This document shows, in pieces, positions 1 to 7,842 of a stretch of DNA of 19,746 nucleotides. The stretch is from Bacteroidales bacterium UBA3663 (GTDB lineage Bacteria; Bacteroidota; Bacteroidia; Bacteroidales; UBA3663). Numbering within the stretch: position 1 is the stretch's first letter; the number at the start of each line of letters is the position of its first letter. The stretch spans positions 1 to 19,746 of the forward strand of contig DFJU01000101.1 of the NCBI GenBank assembly GCA_002373755.1, in the 5' to 3' direction. The notes beneath the pieces are model-generated. The model was not told the DNA's origin and did not search any database. It saw only the letters and a list, made by a program, of their open reading frames with translations. A program made the position numbers and the translations under genes.

Positions 1-965
1 CGCCGTATCAGGTGATGGATGGAGGCGCTGGTGTAAGTGCAGTACCAGTATATCATCATTTTGTAGAAATTGCTCAACGAATGGAACCTCAATATATTTC
101 TATGATTATGCCAGCAAAATGGTATAACGGCGGTCGTGGTCTTGAGCAATTTAGGAAAAAAATGTTGAACGACAAAAGTATCAAATACATATATGATTTT
201 ATAGATGGTCATGATTGTTTCCAAAATGTAGATATAGCAGGCGGCGTGTGCTACTTCCTTTGGGACAGTTCTTATAATGGCTTATGCAATTTCGTTTCTT
301 GTCATAATGGGAAAAGAATGTCTTCACCAAGAGATTTGTCATCTACAGAAACACTAATACGACATCAAGAAGAAGTTTCAATATTATCTAAAATAACTGC
401 CCAAACGACCTCTTTCCTATCTTGTGTAGCATATTCTCAAAAGCCATTTGGACTTCGTACTTACATAAAACCGCTTGAAGATGGCGATATATTCTTGCGT
501 TATAATGGTGGAATCGGAAAATACAGTAAAGAACTTGTCCCAATAAATAAAGATTTAATTGACAAATGGAAACTCATCATTTCATGTTTAACAGCAGAAC
601 ATGCTGGAGAATCCGATAAAAATGGGCAAAAGAGAATATTTTCAACCATGGAAATTCTCTCCCCCAAAACCATTTGTACAGAAACATATATGCTTCTAAA
701 CACATTTGACAATGAGATAGAATGTCAAAACATGCTCAAATACATGAAAAGCAAATTTGTAAGGGCATTGGTTGCGGCCGTCACATCAACACAACACATG
801 TCAAAATCAAATTTCCAATTCGTTCCCCTTCAAGATTTCACCTCGAAATCGGACATAGATTGGACGAAATCGGTAGCCGAAATCGACCGTCAACTATACG
901 CAAAATACAATCTGACAGACGAAGAAATCGCATTCATCGAACAGATGATTAAACCGATGGAATAA
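1..965 (+). CDS. Eco57I-type restriction-modification adenine methylase, C-terminal part (5' truncated by window)
   Basis: The frame is open from the window's first bases and starts by reading P-Y-Q-V. With the two edge bases this fits the end of an N-P-P-Y motif, the catalytic motif IV of N6-adenine DNA methyltransferases. Next comes a block typical of Eco57I-like methylases (ISMIMPAKWYNGGRGLEQF), then a stretch with FDGHDCF-like target-recognition character (YDFIDGHDCFQNVDIAGGVCYF). The end (DIDWTKSVAEIDRQLYAKY, then LTDEEIAFIEQMIKPME) is common in combined restriction-modification proteins. I expect the protein to methylate, and possibly also cut, foreign DNA in the cytoplasm. The GTG at 12 and ATG at 15 are internal codons, not the start, because the motif begins before them. 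The gene is clearly richer in A+T than the central PUL genes, which suggests separate acquisition. Whether a nuclease domain lies upstream cannot be seen. Confidence 0.8.
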   Translation, partial: PYQVMDGGAGVSAVPVYHHFVEIAQRMEPQYISMIMPAKWYNGGRGLEQFRKKMLNDKSIKYIYDFIDGHDCFQNVDIAGGVCYFLWDSSYNGLCNFVSCHNGKRMSSPRDLSSTETLIRHQEEVSILSKITAQTTSFLSCVAYSQKPFGLRTYIKPLEDGDIFLRYNGGIGKYSKELVPINKDLIDKWKLIISCLTAEHAGESDKNGQKRIFSTMEILSPKTICTETYMLLNTFDNEIECQNMLKYMKSKFVRALVAAVTSTQHMSKSNFQFVPLQDFTSKSDIDWTKSVAEIDRQLYAKYNLTDEEIAFIEQMIKPME

Positions 966-980
966 TTCGGGGTGTTTGTG

Positions 981-1021
981 GTTGTTGTAGAGACGGGGCG
1001 CGCCGAAGCCACGTCTCTACG
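981..1021. repeat. REP-like hairpin, copy 1 (GTAGAGACG arms)
   Basis: The 9-base arm GTAGAGACG (987-995) pairs with CGTCTCTAC (1012-1020) around a GC-rich loop. The left flank GTTGTTGTAGAGACG (981-995) is the exact reverse complement of 1461-1475, inside the RAYT gene downstream. So this is a defined repeat family, not a chance stem. Together with copy 2 it forms a REP doublet (REPIN-like) just upstream of a RAYT, the usual arrangement for these elements. It may also act as a 3' hairpin for the restriction-modification gene ending 15 bases earlier. Confidence 0.75.
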
Positions 1022-1047
1022 TGAAATCCGTAAAAAAAATGTCGGAT

Positions 1048-1077
1048 TGTAGAGACGTTTCATGAAACGTCTCTACA
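1048..1077. repeat. REP-like hairpin, copy 2 (perfect 30-base palindrome)
   Basis: This is a perfect palindrome of 30 bases with outer arms TGTAGAGACG and CGTCTCTACA and inner bases TTTCATGAAA. It shares the 9-base arm with copies 1 and 3 but has a different core, as expected when the arms carry the recognition information and the loop drifts. It lies 78 bases before the RAYT start. Confidence 0.8.
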
Positions 1078-1154
1078 GGTGAAATACGCGTATATATACA
1101 ATAAAATCCCCATCGGGACGTCATATTTGCACCATAACAATCTGATGCACAACC

Positions 1155-1710
1155 ATGTCCGACAATCTATACCATAACCAATACCGCATACCATCGGCGC
1201 GCGCTACGTGGCGCGATTACAACGGCGGCGCATATTTCGTAACCATCTGCACCAGGAATATGGAACATTTTTTCGGGGAAATCATCGGCGGCGAAATGCG
1301 TTTTTCGGAAATTGGACGATGGGCGGATGAATGTGCCAGGAACATAGAAACGCTGCACAACGGAATATATGTTCTATCATACGTTGTTATGCCAAATCAC
1401 ATCCATTTGATTGTATCTATTGACAGGAATACGTCCCCCGTAGAGACGCCACAGTGTTGACGTCTCTACAACAACGTCAATGCAAAACGAATCAATGCAG
1501 AATATCGCAAATCGTTGTGGACAATTGTCGCACATCATTTCTCGGTTCAAATTTGCCATCACTCGTTTCACCAACGCCCACGCCCTGCCGTTTGCATGGC
1601 AGACGCGTTTTCACGACCACATCATACGCGACCGCAACGAAATGAACCGTATCGCCCAATACATCGAAAACAACGTAGCGCAGTGGGAATCGGACGAATT
1701 CTACAGTTGA
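1155..1710 (+). pseudogene. REP-associated tyrosine transposase (RAYT, IS200-like Y1 fold), frameshifted
   Basis: The first part (1155-1460, 101 residues) has the IS200/RAYT N-terminus (GGAYFVTICTRN) and the metal-binding H-x-H of the HUH fold at H82/H84 (VVMPNHIHLIV). It ends at a TGA inside an embedded REP hairpin. The second half continues in the +1 frame, open from 1444 to the TGA at 1708-1710. It contains FKFAITRF, WQTRFHDHIIRD and RIAQYIENN; the Tyr at 1660-1662 aligns with the catalytic Tyr of the family. Together the halves make a normal-length RAYT of about 185 residues. These enzymes cut and rejoin single-stranded REP hairpins, and the matching hairpins lie directly upstream. A weak -7-like CATATTTG sits at 1122-1129, with no convincing -33 element. 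As read the gene should be inactive unless frameshifting occurs; a sequencing error is also possible. Confidence 0.85.
1440..1475. repeat. REP-like hairpin, copy 3, inside the RAYT reading frame
   Basis: Arms GTAGAGACG (1440-1448) and CGTCTCTAC (1461-1469) match copies 1 and 2. The right flank CGTCTCTACAACAAC is the exact reverse complement of the left flank of copy 1. In the RAYT frame the left arm is translated V-E-T, between the HUH half and the tyrosine half of the protein. The 12-base loop contains the stop codon that ends the first half. Confidence 0.8.
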
Positions 1711-1746
1711 ACTAAAACACGAACGTCATCGCAACAGCATAAAAAA

Positions 1747-1783
1747 CTCCCCGGCAAAGTGATTTGTCGGGGAGAATTATTTT
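1747..1783. terminator. Hairpin terminator between convergent genes, usable on both strands
   Basis: Stem CTCCCCGGCAAA (1747-1758), loop GTGA, stem TTTGTCGGGGAG (1763-1774). On the plus strand all 12 pairs form (one G-U), followed by AATTATTTT; this would end the RAYT transcript. On the minus strand there is one A-C mismatch, but six T follow (complement of 1746-1741); this would end the pectinesterase transcript about 100 bases after its stop codon. Confidence 0.8.
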
Positions 1784-1874
1784 CGGTGGGGAAATCCTAA
1801 TTCTCAACAATTCTGAACATCGCGGGAAATAAATTCTCTTAGTTCTCGAATTCTTGACCTTCAGATTTTCAGTC

Positions 1875-4800
1875 TTACATCTTCACAACCTTGCCATTCA
1901 CGATGACGAAGCCGTTGTAGCCCTCGCCGACCGGCTGGCCGATGATATTGAAGCGCTGGCCATTGGTAGCGGCGGCATCGACCTTGAGCTCGATCATACC
2001 GTCGGCCGATGTAGCCTCGACAGCCTCGTTCAGACCGCCCATCTCGTTGGCAGCGCGCACGGCGTAGGTTGCAGTTGCATCATCGACGGTGTAGCTGTTT
2101 TCGAGCGTGAAGTCGATGACAGCGCCGTTCTTGACGATGGCATAGAGCAGGGCGTATTCGCTGTTGTCCCAAGTCAGGGCAGTGCCGTTCAGCACGACGT
2201 TCTGCACAAGCGGAGCCTGCTCGGTGAGGAGCGTCGGATCCCAATCGCCATACATCGTGTGGAGGTCGCTTGCGGCCAATGCCTCCTCGGCGGTGAGCAC
2301 AGGATTGTTCTCGTGCGTATCGGCGAAGGTGGTCTTGCGGCCGCTGAGGTCGATGACGCTGCCCGTCGAGGTCATTGAATTGTACTCGGCGAAACGCTTC
2401 GGATAGCCGCCGCTCATCTCATTCCAGCCGATGGCCGATGGTACAACGTTCATCTTGGTGTCGATGAAGAGGGCGATTGGAGTGCCGCTGCCCCACGGAC
2501 GACCCAGCGTGTAGTTGCCGTCAACAGATTCGGCCGATGCGGTCTTGCCGGTAGCAGCCTCAATGACTGAAGCCTCGCCGTTGATGACGCAATCCTTGTA
2601 GATCCAGCCGTACTGCTTTGGCTTCGATGGCACGGCTGCATAGCCGCCGGCAATCTGACGCAGCTCGACGCCGTTCCAGAAGATGTCGCCCTTGCCGCAC
2701 ATATAGTCGGTGCGACCGCGCACGTAGCCGCCCTCGAAGTAGTAGAGGCCGTTGTCGTTGTTCGACGTCCAGGTGTCCTGATAGCCGCGCAGACCGACGT
2801 TCTTATAGACGTTCTGCGTACCCTTGTCCTGAATGGCGAGGTCGCGGCCCGTAGCGTCATCCATGCCGGTCTCGACAGTGAGGTCCTGCCAATAGAGGCC
2901 GCTCACCTTGCTGCCAATCTGGAAGACGTCGCTGTTGCCGATGCCGTCGTACTTGCTGGTCAGGCCGTACTTGCTGACGAAGGTCTCGTTCTTGTCGATG
3001 CCGTTGGTGATGATGACACCGTCACGGCTCTCGCCGATGAACGACACGTTGCTGCTGTTGAGGAAGGTGATGCACTCAGGCACCTCGTAGTCGTTGCAGG
3101 TCTTGATGGTCGATGAGAGCGGAATGGTGTATTCGCCGTTCTTGACGAAGATGCGGAAGCGTACGGTCTTGTCGCTACGCGAGTCGGCAGCGGCAATGGC
3201 GGCCAAGAGCTGGTCCACATTCTCGACAATGGCGTCGTAGGCCTTCTTCTCGATGGTCGGACGTGTCATTGTGGTGAACGACAGGCTGATTGGTTCGGCC
3301 AGGAAGTTGTCGGTCAGGTCGGCGATGCTGTTGGCAGCCAACGTGAAGGTGTATTCCTTTGAGTATTCCAAGCCCTTGTATTCGAAGGTGACAACCTTGC
3401 CGCTCACGCTCGGGGTGAGTTCGATGCCGCTCAGGTCGCCCTTGATGCCGTCGGCCACCTTGACACGCTCGTCGAAGGTAAGCACAATCTTGCCTGTGGC
3501 CGATGCACCGGTTGCGCCATTGGCCGGAACAGTCGATACGATAGCCGGAGCCACGCCGTCGTTCACCAGCTGGGCAGTGCCCGTGATGAAGAACATGGCC
3601 AATGTGTTGCCGTCGTTGGCCGATGCAGTTCCATCGACCGAAGAATTCTCCTTGTCGGCACGCATACGGATGTAGAGCGATGCCTGGTTGTTGCAGGCCT
3701 CGGGCAACATCTCGCTGAACTTGCCCACTACGCGGGTTCCGTTCATCGTCACGCTGCCGAACGTAGTCCACTCCGAGCCGTCGAGCGACCACTCGGCCAA
3801 GTAGGTCTGGTAGGCATTGTAGTTGTAGAGCATCTGGAACTGCACGTTGATGTCGCGGAATGCCTCGGCGTTGATCTTGGTCTGCCAATGCCAGTTGCCG
3901 ACATCGCCGTTGCTTGCACCTGTGCGCCAGTTGACAGCTGCGCCGGCAAAGCTCTCGTAACCGCCGCCACCGAGGGTCGATTTGTCGAGCCAGCCCTGAG
4001 TCTCACCCGTCGAGGTGTTGACAAGGTTGAGCGCGTCGGCATCGTTGTCCTGTGCGGCGAAATCGGCCTTGCGGCCATTGCCGCCCGTCTTGTAGAAGTC
4101 CCATCCGGCGATAATGTCGGCCTGGGCATAGAATGCGGTCAGATCGACATCGGCCGTCATGCTGATGGTCTTGTTCGAGTTGGTCTCGCCGTCGCTCCAG
4201 TTGGTGAAGGTGACAAGGCCCTCGTAGCCATTGGCGGTGAGCTGTACGCCCGTGCCGTCCTCATACATCCACTTGCCATCGACAACGGTCGGTTCTGGCG
4301 ATACGGTCACCATATAGTCGTTGGTGCCGTCAACCACGAGGTTGAGCGCGTAGGTGTTGACAGCGACGAAGTTGGCGGTCAATGTCTCGTTGGCCGTAAT
4401 CGTATATTTGAACTTGGCGTCGGCCGATACCTCGTCGCCGGCTGCGTTGGTCCAGTTGACGAAGTCGTAGCCGAAGTTTTCGGTTGCGGTGAGTGTCACC
4501 TCGCTGCCGTCCTCATATTCGTCGGCCTTCGGATAGACATTGATTGAGCCTGCGCCTTCAGGTGCGACAACGGTGGCCAATGTGTAGCTCTCGATGTCGG
4601 CCACAGTGCCGTTGACGATGCCCTCGACAGTTACCTGCGAGAAGCCGCCCTCCTTGGTCGAACCGACGCCGATGGTGGCAAAGATTGAAAGGCCGTCGCC
4701 TGAAGCCAATGCGGTCTGCTGATCGGCGGTGAGGCTGATTTCAACGTAGTTGGCATAGTTGCTGGACGAACCGAACTTGTCGTCGGCCTGTGTCTTGTTG

Positions 4801-7502
4801 GCGCGCGCTGCGGTGAAGTTGCCCAATGTGACACTTTCGCCCTCGCCTGCCTTGGCCGTGATGGTGACACCGTTCTCGGCATCGGTGCCGAAACGCTGAA
4901 TCCACATGCTGACCTTGGTCGGGGTGAATGTGAGACCCGACTTCGGCTTCATTGCCCATTCAAGAGCGGTGGTCGAGCCGGATGGCTTAAACTTGATGAA
5001 CGAGATGCCGTCGGCATTGCTGTCGGCCGTGCGCGAAGCCACACCTGTGATTTCGAGGTCGCCGGTGTTGACTGCTACGGTCGAGAAGATGCCGCTCGGG
5101 TCGGACGTATAGGCTGCAACGCTGTTCATGTCGTTGAATGGCCAAGCCACCGTGGCAGCCACGTTGTCGTAGCTTGCACCGCCCTGGCTCTGAACCACTG
5201 GCAGAGTGACCTTGATGTAGCGGTAGTAGCTGCCGTCGCTGCCAATCACCACGTCAACCGTCTCGGCCGAGTTGGCAATCACGTAGCTGATGGTCTTGCC
5301 GCTCGTGTAGTCTGTCTGGCCGTCAATCGAGGTCGTGGTAAGTTCGTTGTAAGCCTCGATGGTGATGGTTGCGCCCTTGCACGACGGGACGGTCCACTTT
5401 GTGCCGCCGTTGAGCTGTGCCCAATCGTTCCAGTTGCCGTTGGCGAACTTGCCACCGTTGTTGGTGTCGAACGAAGCCTTGACGTCGATGCTCTTGCCGC
5501 CAACGGTTGCCTGTGCGACCCAGATGCCGGTAGCGTTCTGGTAGGCGACGGTCGGTGCGCCCTGATCGCGGCGGAAGGTGTAGAGCAGTGTGACGTCTTC
5601 AGTGCGGTCGGCGAGCGAAACCTCATTGGCCGTAAAGACAGGAGTCAGCGTCACGCTTTCGGCATCGGGCGCGGTGATGGCCTCGCCGGTGGCATAGGTG
5701 TTTGTACCGTCGCTCCAGCCGGTCAGGGTGTAGCCCTCCTTGTAGAGGGTGAAGTTCTTCGGCAAGGTGTATTGTTTGCCGATGCTTACCGTCTCGCTTG
5801 CAGGAGCAACGCCCTCAGCCTCGGCCGATGTGATGTCGTAGATGAACTTCACGTCGCTCGGCACGGTGCTTGGATCGACAGCCTCGACAGCGAAATAAGG
5901 CACGTAGCTGCCGCCGCTGATGGTCAGCGTGGTAGCCTTGTCCTGCTTGTAGTAGGCCGAAACGATGTTGGCCTCCTTGTCGTTGTGGAAGCAGGTGCCG
6001 TTGTCGGTGTTGAAGGTGGCTACGGTCTCGCCGTCAGCGTTCTTGACGGTCACGTCGCCGCCCCAATCGCAGGTGCCGAACGAAATCTTGACTGTGCCCT
6101 CGACAGCCACTGTGGCCGAGAAGTTGCACAAGCCATGATCGTTGCTGTGATACTTGGCCGTGATGATGGCGTTGGCCGATGCGTCGTCGGCTGCTACGCG
6201 GGTGTAGGTGCCGTCGTCGTTCATCTTCAGGCCGGCGGTCACGGCCGTCGATGCCTCACCGGACGTCAGGAATGCGCCGTTGGTGAAGTCGGCCTTGATG
6301 TCCTTCCAGGTCGATTCGGCTGCCGGAACAGGATAGACCGCCTTGACCCAACGGTAGTAGCTGCCGCCACCGATGACGATCTGCATCTCTGCGGCGCTGC
6401 CCTCGTAGGTGTAGGTGTTCTCGTTGCTGGCATACGTGCCGGCATCGCCGTTGAAGGTCGTGGCACTGTTGTCATACATCGAGTAGGTGGTATAGACAGC
6501 ACCGCGAGCGGCCGGCAACGAGAGGATTGTTCCGTCGTTCACCTGCGCCCAATCCTGCCAGCTGGCGTTGTTGTACTTGCCGCTGGTGGCATCGATGGTC
6601 AACGGGAAGTCGATGACGGACTCGCCCACGGTGATCTGCGTCACAACCAGGCCGCTCTTGTTCTGAAACTGCTGGCTCACGGCGCCGTTCTGCTGCTGGA
6701 AATCCCACGTAGCGATCACTTCGGCCGTGCGGTCGGCGAAAGAAACGGTGTTGCCCGTAAATACAGGCGTGAGGGTCACGTCCTCGTTCACGGTGATGCT
6801 CTGGCCGGCGGTGTAGCTGTTGGTACCGTCGGTCCATGCCGTCAGGGTGTAGCCCTCCTTGTAGAGTGAGGTGTTGGCTCCAATGGTCACCTCAGTGCCG
6901 ACGTTGACCTCCTGCAAGGCTGGAGCAACGCCCTGGGCTTCTGCGGCCGATGCGTCGAACGTCAAGGTCGCGGTGTTCGGGATGTCTGAGGCATTGACCG
7001 CCTCGACAGCGAAATAAGGCACGTAGCTGCCACCCGCGATGGTCAGTGTCGCAGCCTCACCAGAGTAGTAGGCCGAAACGATGTTGGTCTCCTTGTTCTG
7101 GTGGTAGCACACGCCGGTGTTGGTGGTGAACGACGTTACTACCTCGGTGCCCTCGCCGTTCTTGACGGTGACGTTGCCGCCCCAGGCGCAGGTGCCGAAT
7201 GAGATTTTGACTGGGCCTTCGACGGGAACGGTGGCCGAGAAGTTGCACAAGCCGTGATCGTTGCTGTGATACTTGGCCGTGATGATGGCGTTGGCCGATG
7301 CGTCGTCGGCTGCTACACGAGTGTAAGTGCCACCGTCATTCATCTTCAGGCCGGCGGTCACGGCCGTCGATGCCTCACCGGACGTCAGGAATGCACCGTC
7401 TGAGAAGTCGGCCTTGATGTCCGTGAATGCCATAGCACTTTGCGTCATTCCCACCATTGCGAGGAACGACCAGACAGAATGTCTAAAAAAGTTTTTGGTC
7501 AT
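1875..7502 (-). CDS. Secreted multi-domain pectinesterase (CE8) with duplicated N-terminal modules
   Basis: This is an 1875-residue secreted protein, several times the length of a simple pectinesterase. A signal peptide ends near A25 (QSAMA, then FTDIKADF). Two copies of a 373-residue unit follow (about 26-398 and 399-771). Each unit contains a GYTLT(A/G)W(T/S)DG segment like Listeria-Bacteroides (Flg_new) repeats. Next come an unassigned beta-rich region, a bacterial-repeat domain (about 974-1044), a second unassigned module (about 1130-1304) and a Big_5-like Ig domain (about 1312-1412). The CE8 domain (about 1430-1755) has GYQDT with Q1575 and D1576, a second Asp at D1599 (RTDYMCG) and R1668 in LGRPW, so all catalytic positions are present. 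It should hydrolyse methyl esters of homogalacturonan at the cell surface or outside the cell. The short tail (QRFNIIGQPVGEGYNGFVIV) resembles Bacteroidetes C-terminal sorting tails, but this is uncertain. It has its own upstream region, apart from susD-1. Confidence 0.9.
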   Translation of the reverse strand: MTKNFFRHSVWSFLAMVGMTQSAMAFTDIKADFSDGAFLTSGEASTAVTAGLKMNDGGTYTRVAADDASANAIITAKYHSNDHGLCNFSATVPVEGPVKISFGTCAWGGNVTVKNGEGTEVVTSFTTNTGVCYHQNKETNIVSAYYSGEAATLTIAGGSYVPYFAVEAVNASDIPNTATLTFDASAAEAQGVAPALQEVNVGTEVTIGANTSLYKEGYTLTAWTDGTNSYTAGQSITVNEDVTLTPVFTGNTVSFADRTAEVIATWDFQQQNGAVSQQFQNKSGLVVTQITVGESVIDFPLTIDATSGKYNNASWQDWAQVNDGTILSLPAARGAVYTTYSMYDNSATTFNGDAGTYASNENTYTYEGSAAEMQIVIGGGSYYRWVKAVYPVPAAESTWKDIKADFTNGAFLTSGEASTAVTAGLKMNDDGTYTRVAADDASANAIITAKYHSNDHGLCNFSATVAVEGTVKISFGTCDWGGDVTVKNADGETVATFNTDNGTCFHNDKEANIVSAYYKQDKATTLTISGGSYVPYFAVEAVDPSTVPSDVKFIYDITSAEAEGVAPASETVSIGKQYTLPKNFTLYKEGYTLTGWSDGTNTYATGEAITAPDAESVTLTPVFTANEVSLADRTEDVTLLYTFRRDQGAPTVAYQNATGIWVAQATVGGKSIDVKASFDTNNGGKFANGNWNDWAQLNGGTKWTVPSCKGATITIEAYNELTTTSIDGQTDYTSGKTISYVIANSAETVDVVIGSDGSYYRYIKVTLPVVQSQGGASYDNVAATVAWPFNDMNSVAAYTSDPSGIFSTVAVNTGDLEITGVASRTADSNADGISFIKFKPSGSTTALEWAMKPKSGLTFTPTKVSMWIQRFGTDAENGVTITAKAGEGESVTLGNFTAARANKTQADDKFGSSSNYANYVEISLTADQQTALASGDGLSIFATIGVGSTKEGGFSQVTVEGIVNGTVADIESYTLATVVAPEGAGSINVYPKADEYEDGSEVTLTATENFGYDFVNWTNAAGDEVSADAKFKYTITANETLTANFVAVNTYALNLVVDGTNDYMVTVSPEPTVVDGKWMYEDGTGVQLTANGYEGLVTFTNWSDGETNSNKTISMTADVDLTAFYAQADIIAGWDFYKTGGNGRKADFAAQDNDADALNLVNTSTGETQGWLDKSTLGGGGYESFAGAAVNWRTGASNGDVGNWHWQTKINAEAFRDINVQFQMLYNYNAYQTYLAEWSLDGSEWTTFGSVTMNGTRVVGKFSEMLPEACNNQASLYIRMRADKENSSVDGTASANDGNTLAMFFITGTAQLVNDGVAPAIVSTVPANGATGASATGKIVLTFDERVKVADGIKGDLSGIELTPSVSGKVVTFEYKGLEYSKEYTFTLAANSIADLTDNFLAEPISLSFTTMTRPTIEKKAYDAIVENVDQLLAAIAAADSRSDKTVRFRIFVKNGEYTIPLSSTIKTCNDYEVPECITFLNSSNVSFIGESRDGVIITNGIDKNETFVSKYGLTSKYDGIGNSDVFQIGSKVSGLYWQDLTVETGMDDATGRDLAIQDKGTQNVYKNVGLRGYQDTWTSNNDNGLYYFEGGYVRGRTDYMCGKGDIFWNGVELRQIAGGYAAVPSKPKQYGWIYKDCVINGEASVIEAATGKTASAESVDGNYTLGRPWGSGTPIALFIDTKMNVVPSAIGWNEMSGGYPKRFAEYNSMTSTGSVIDLSGRKTTFADTHENNPVLTAEEALAASDLHTMYGDWDPTLLTEQAPLVQNVVLNGTALTWDNSEYALLYAIVKNGAVIDFTLENSYTVDDATATYAVRAANEMGGLNEAVEATSADGMIELKVDAAATNGQRFNIIGQPVGEGYNGFVIVNGKVVKM
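6114..7502. repeat. Intragenic direct duplication with 1119-base period
   Basis: Three separate anchors keep exactly the same offset of 1119 bases: 6242/7361, 5881/7000 and 5722/6841. The unit is therefore 373 codons with no net indel between the anchors. The best-preserved part is 6114-6279 against 7233-7398, with about eight differences and a run of more than 50 identical bases. At protein level 55 residues there differ by a single Gly/Asp change. The 3' parts of the units have diverged much more. The span given covers the conserved 5' part of unit 2 back to the gene start. Confidence 0.8.
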
Positions 7503-7613
7503 TGTTTTTGTTAAAATAAGAATGAATAATTAAGGTTAAATAAAATGAGATTGTAAAAATAAAAGAGTATGAGTCCTTATCGGAAAACAGATTTCACAGA
7601 AATCGGCACTCCC

Positions 7614-7647
7614 CAAATGTTTTTCTCAAGGAGCTTTTCTTGGCAAA
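7614..7647 (-). promoter_or_regulatory. Weak candidate promoter for the pectinesterase gene
   Basis: On the minus strand a TTTG (7647-7644) is followed, 22 bases later, by AACATTTG (7621-7614). The latter is one base off the Bacteroidetes -7 consensus TAnnTTTG. This would give an untranslated leader of about 100 bases before the ATG at 7502. No Shine-Dalgarno sequence is visible; the leader next to the start is A/T-rich, as is usual in this phylum. Apart from this and the terminator at 7776-7806, I see nothing in the 340 bases between susD-1 and the pectinesterase gene. Confidence 0.3.
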
Positions 7648-7775
7648 ATAAGGATTTCAGATGCGGATTCATGGATAGTTTAATTCTACAAAACGCGGCG
7701 AATTTATTAAGTTTTTCACACATGGCCGAATTTTGCACAACCTAATTCGCGTAGCACCACCCGTTTGAACAGAAA

Positions 7776-7806
7776 TTGGGCCGATTTCGAATAGAAACCG
7801 ACCCAA
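7776..7806 (-). terminator. Intrinsic terminator after susD-1
   Basis: Read on the minus strand, TTGGGTCGGTTTC pairs with GAAATCGGCCCAA over 13 positions (two G-U pairs) around a 5-base loop, followed by TTTCTGTTC. On the plus strand the same two positions would be A-C mismatches, so the orientation favours the minus strand. It lies 36 bases after the susD-1 stop and separates the susC-1/susD-1 operon from the pectinesterase gene. Confidence 0.75.
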
Positions 7807-7842
7807 TGGAAATGGAATTATCCGTGAAAACGGATGTGGAAA

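Noticed and set aside
981..1475. CRISPR array from the repeated GTAGAGACG units
   Set aside because: Units are irregularly spaced, palindromic and differ in core; one lies inside a gene. They fit REP elements linked to the RAYT.
1440..1475. Programmed frameshift producing an intact RAYT
   Set aside because: No slippery heptamer is seen, and the change is more simply explained by a length change at the hairpin tip. It cannot be excluded without homologues.
1854..2378. Plus-strand open frame of 174 codons opposite the pectinesterase 3' end
   Set aside because: It lies antisense to the well-supported CE8 gene and beyond a terminator; nothing protein-like is recognised.
5772..6869. Plus-strand open frame of 365 codons opposite the pectinesterase repeats
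   Set aside because: It is a shadow of the minus-strand gene, rich in Val/Gly/Ala/Asp as expected from complementing that gene's codons; no start signal or domain.
7689..7692. Alternative -33 TTTG for the pectinesterase promoter paired with TTATTTTG at 7651-7644
   Set aside because: The spacing of about 37 bases is much too long for this promoter type.
7503..7842. Read-through operon joining susD-1 and the pectinesterase
   Set aside because: A good minus-strand hairpin terminator lies between them and the gap is 340 bases, so a separate promoter is more likely.
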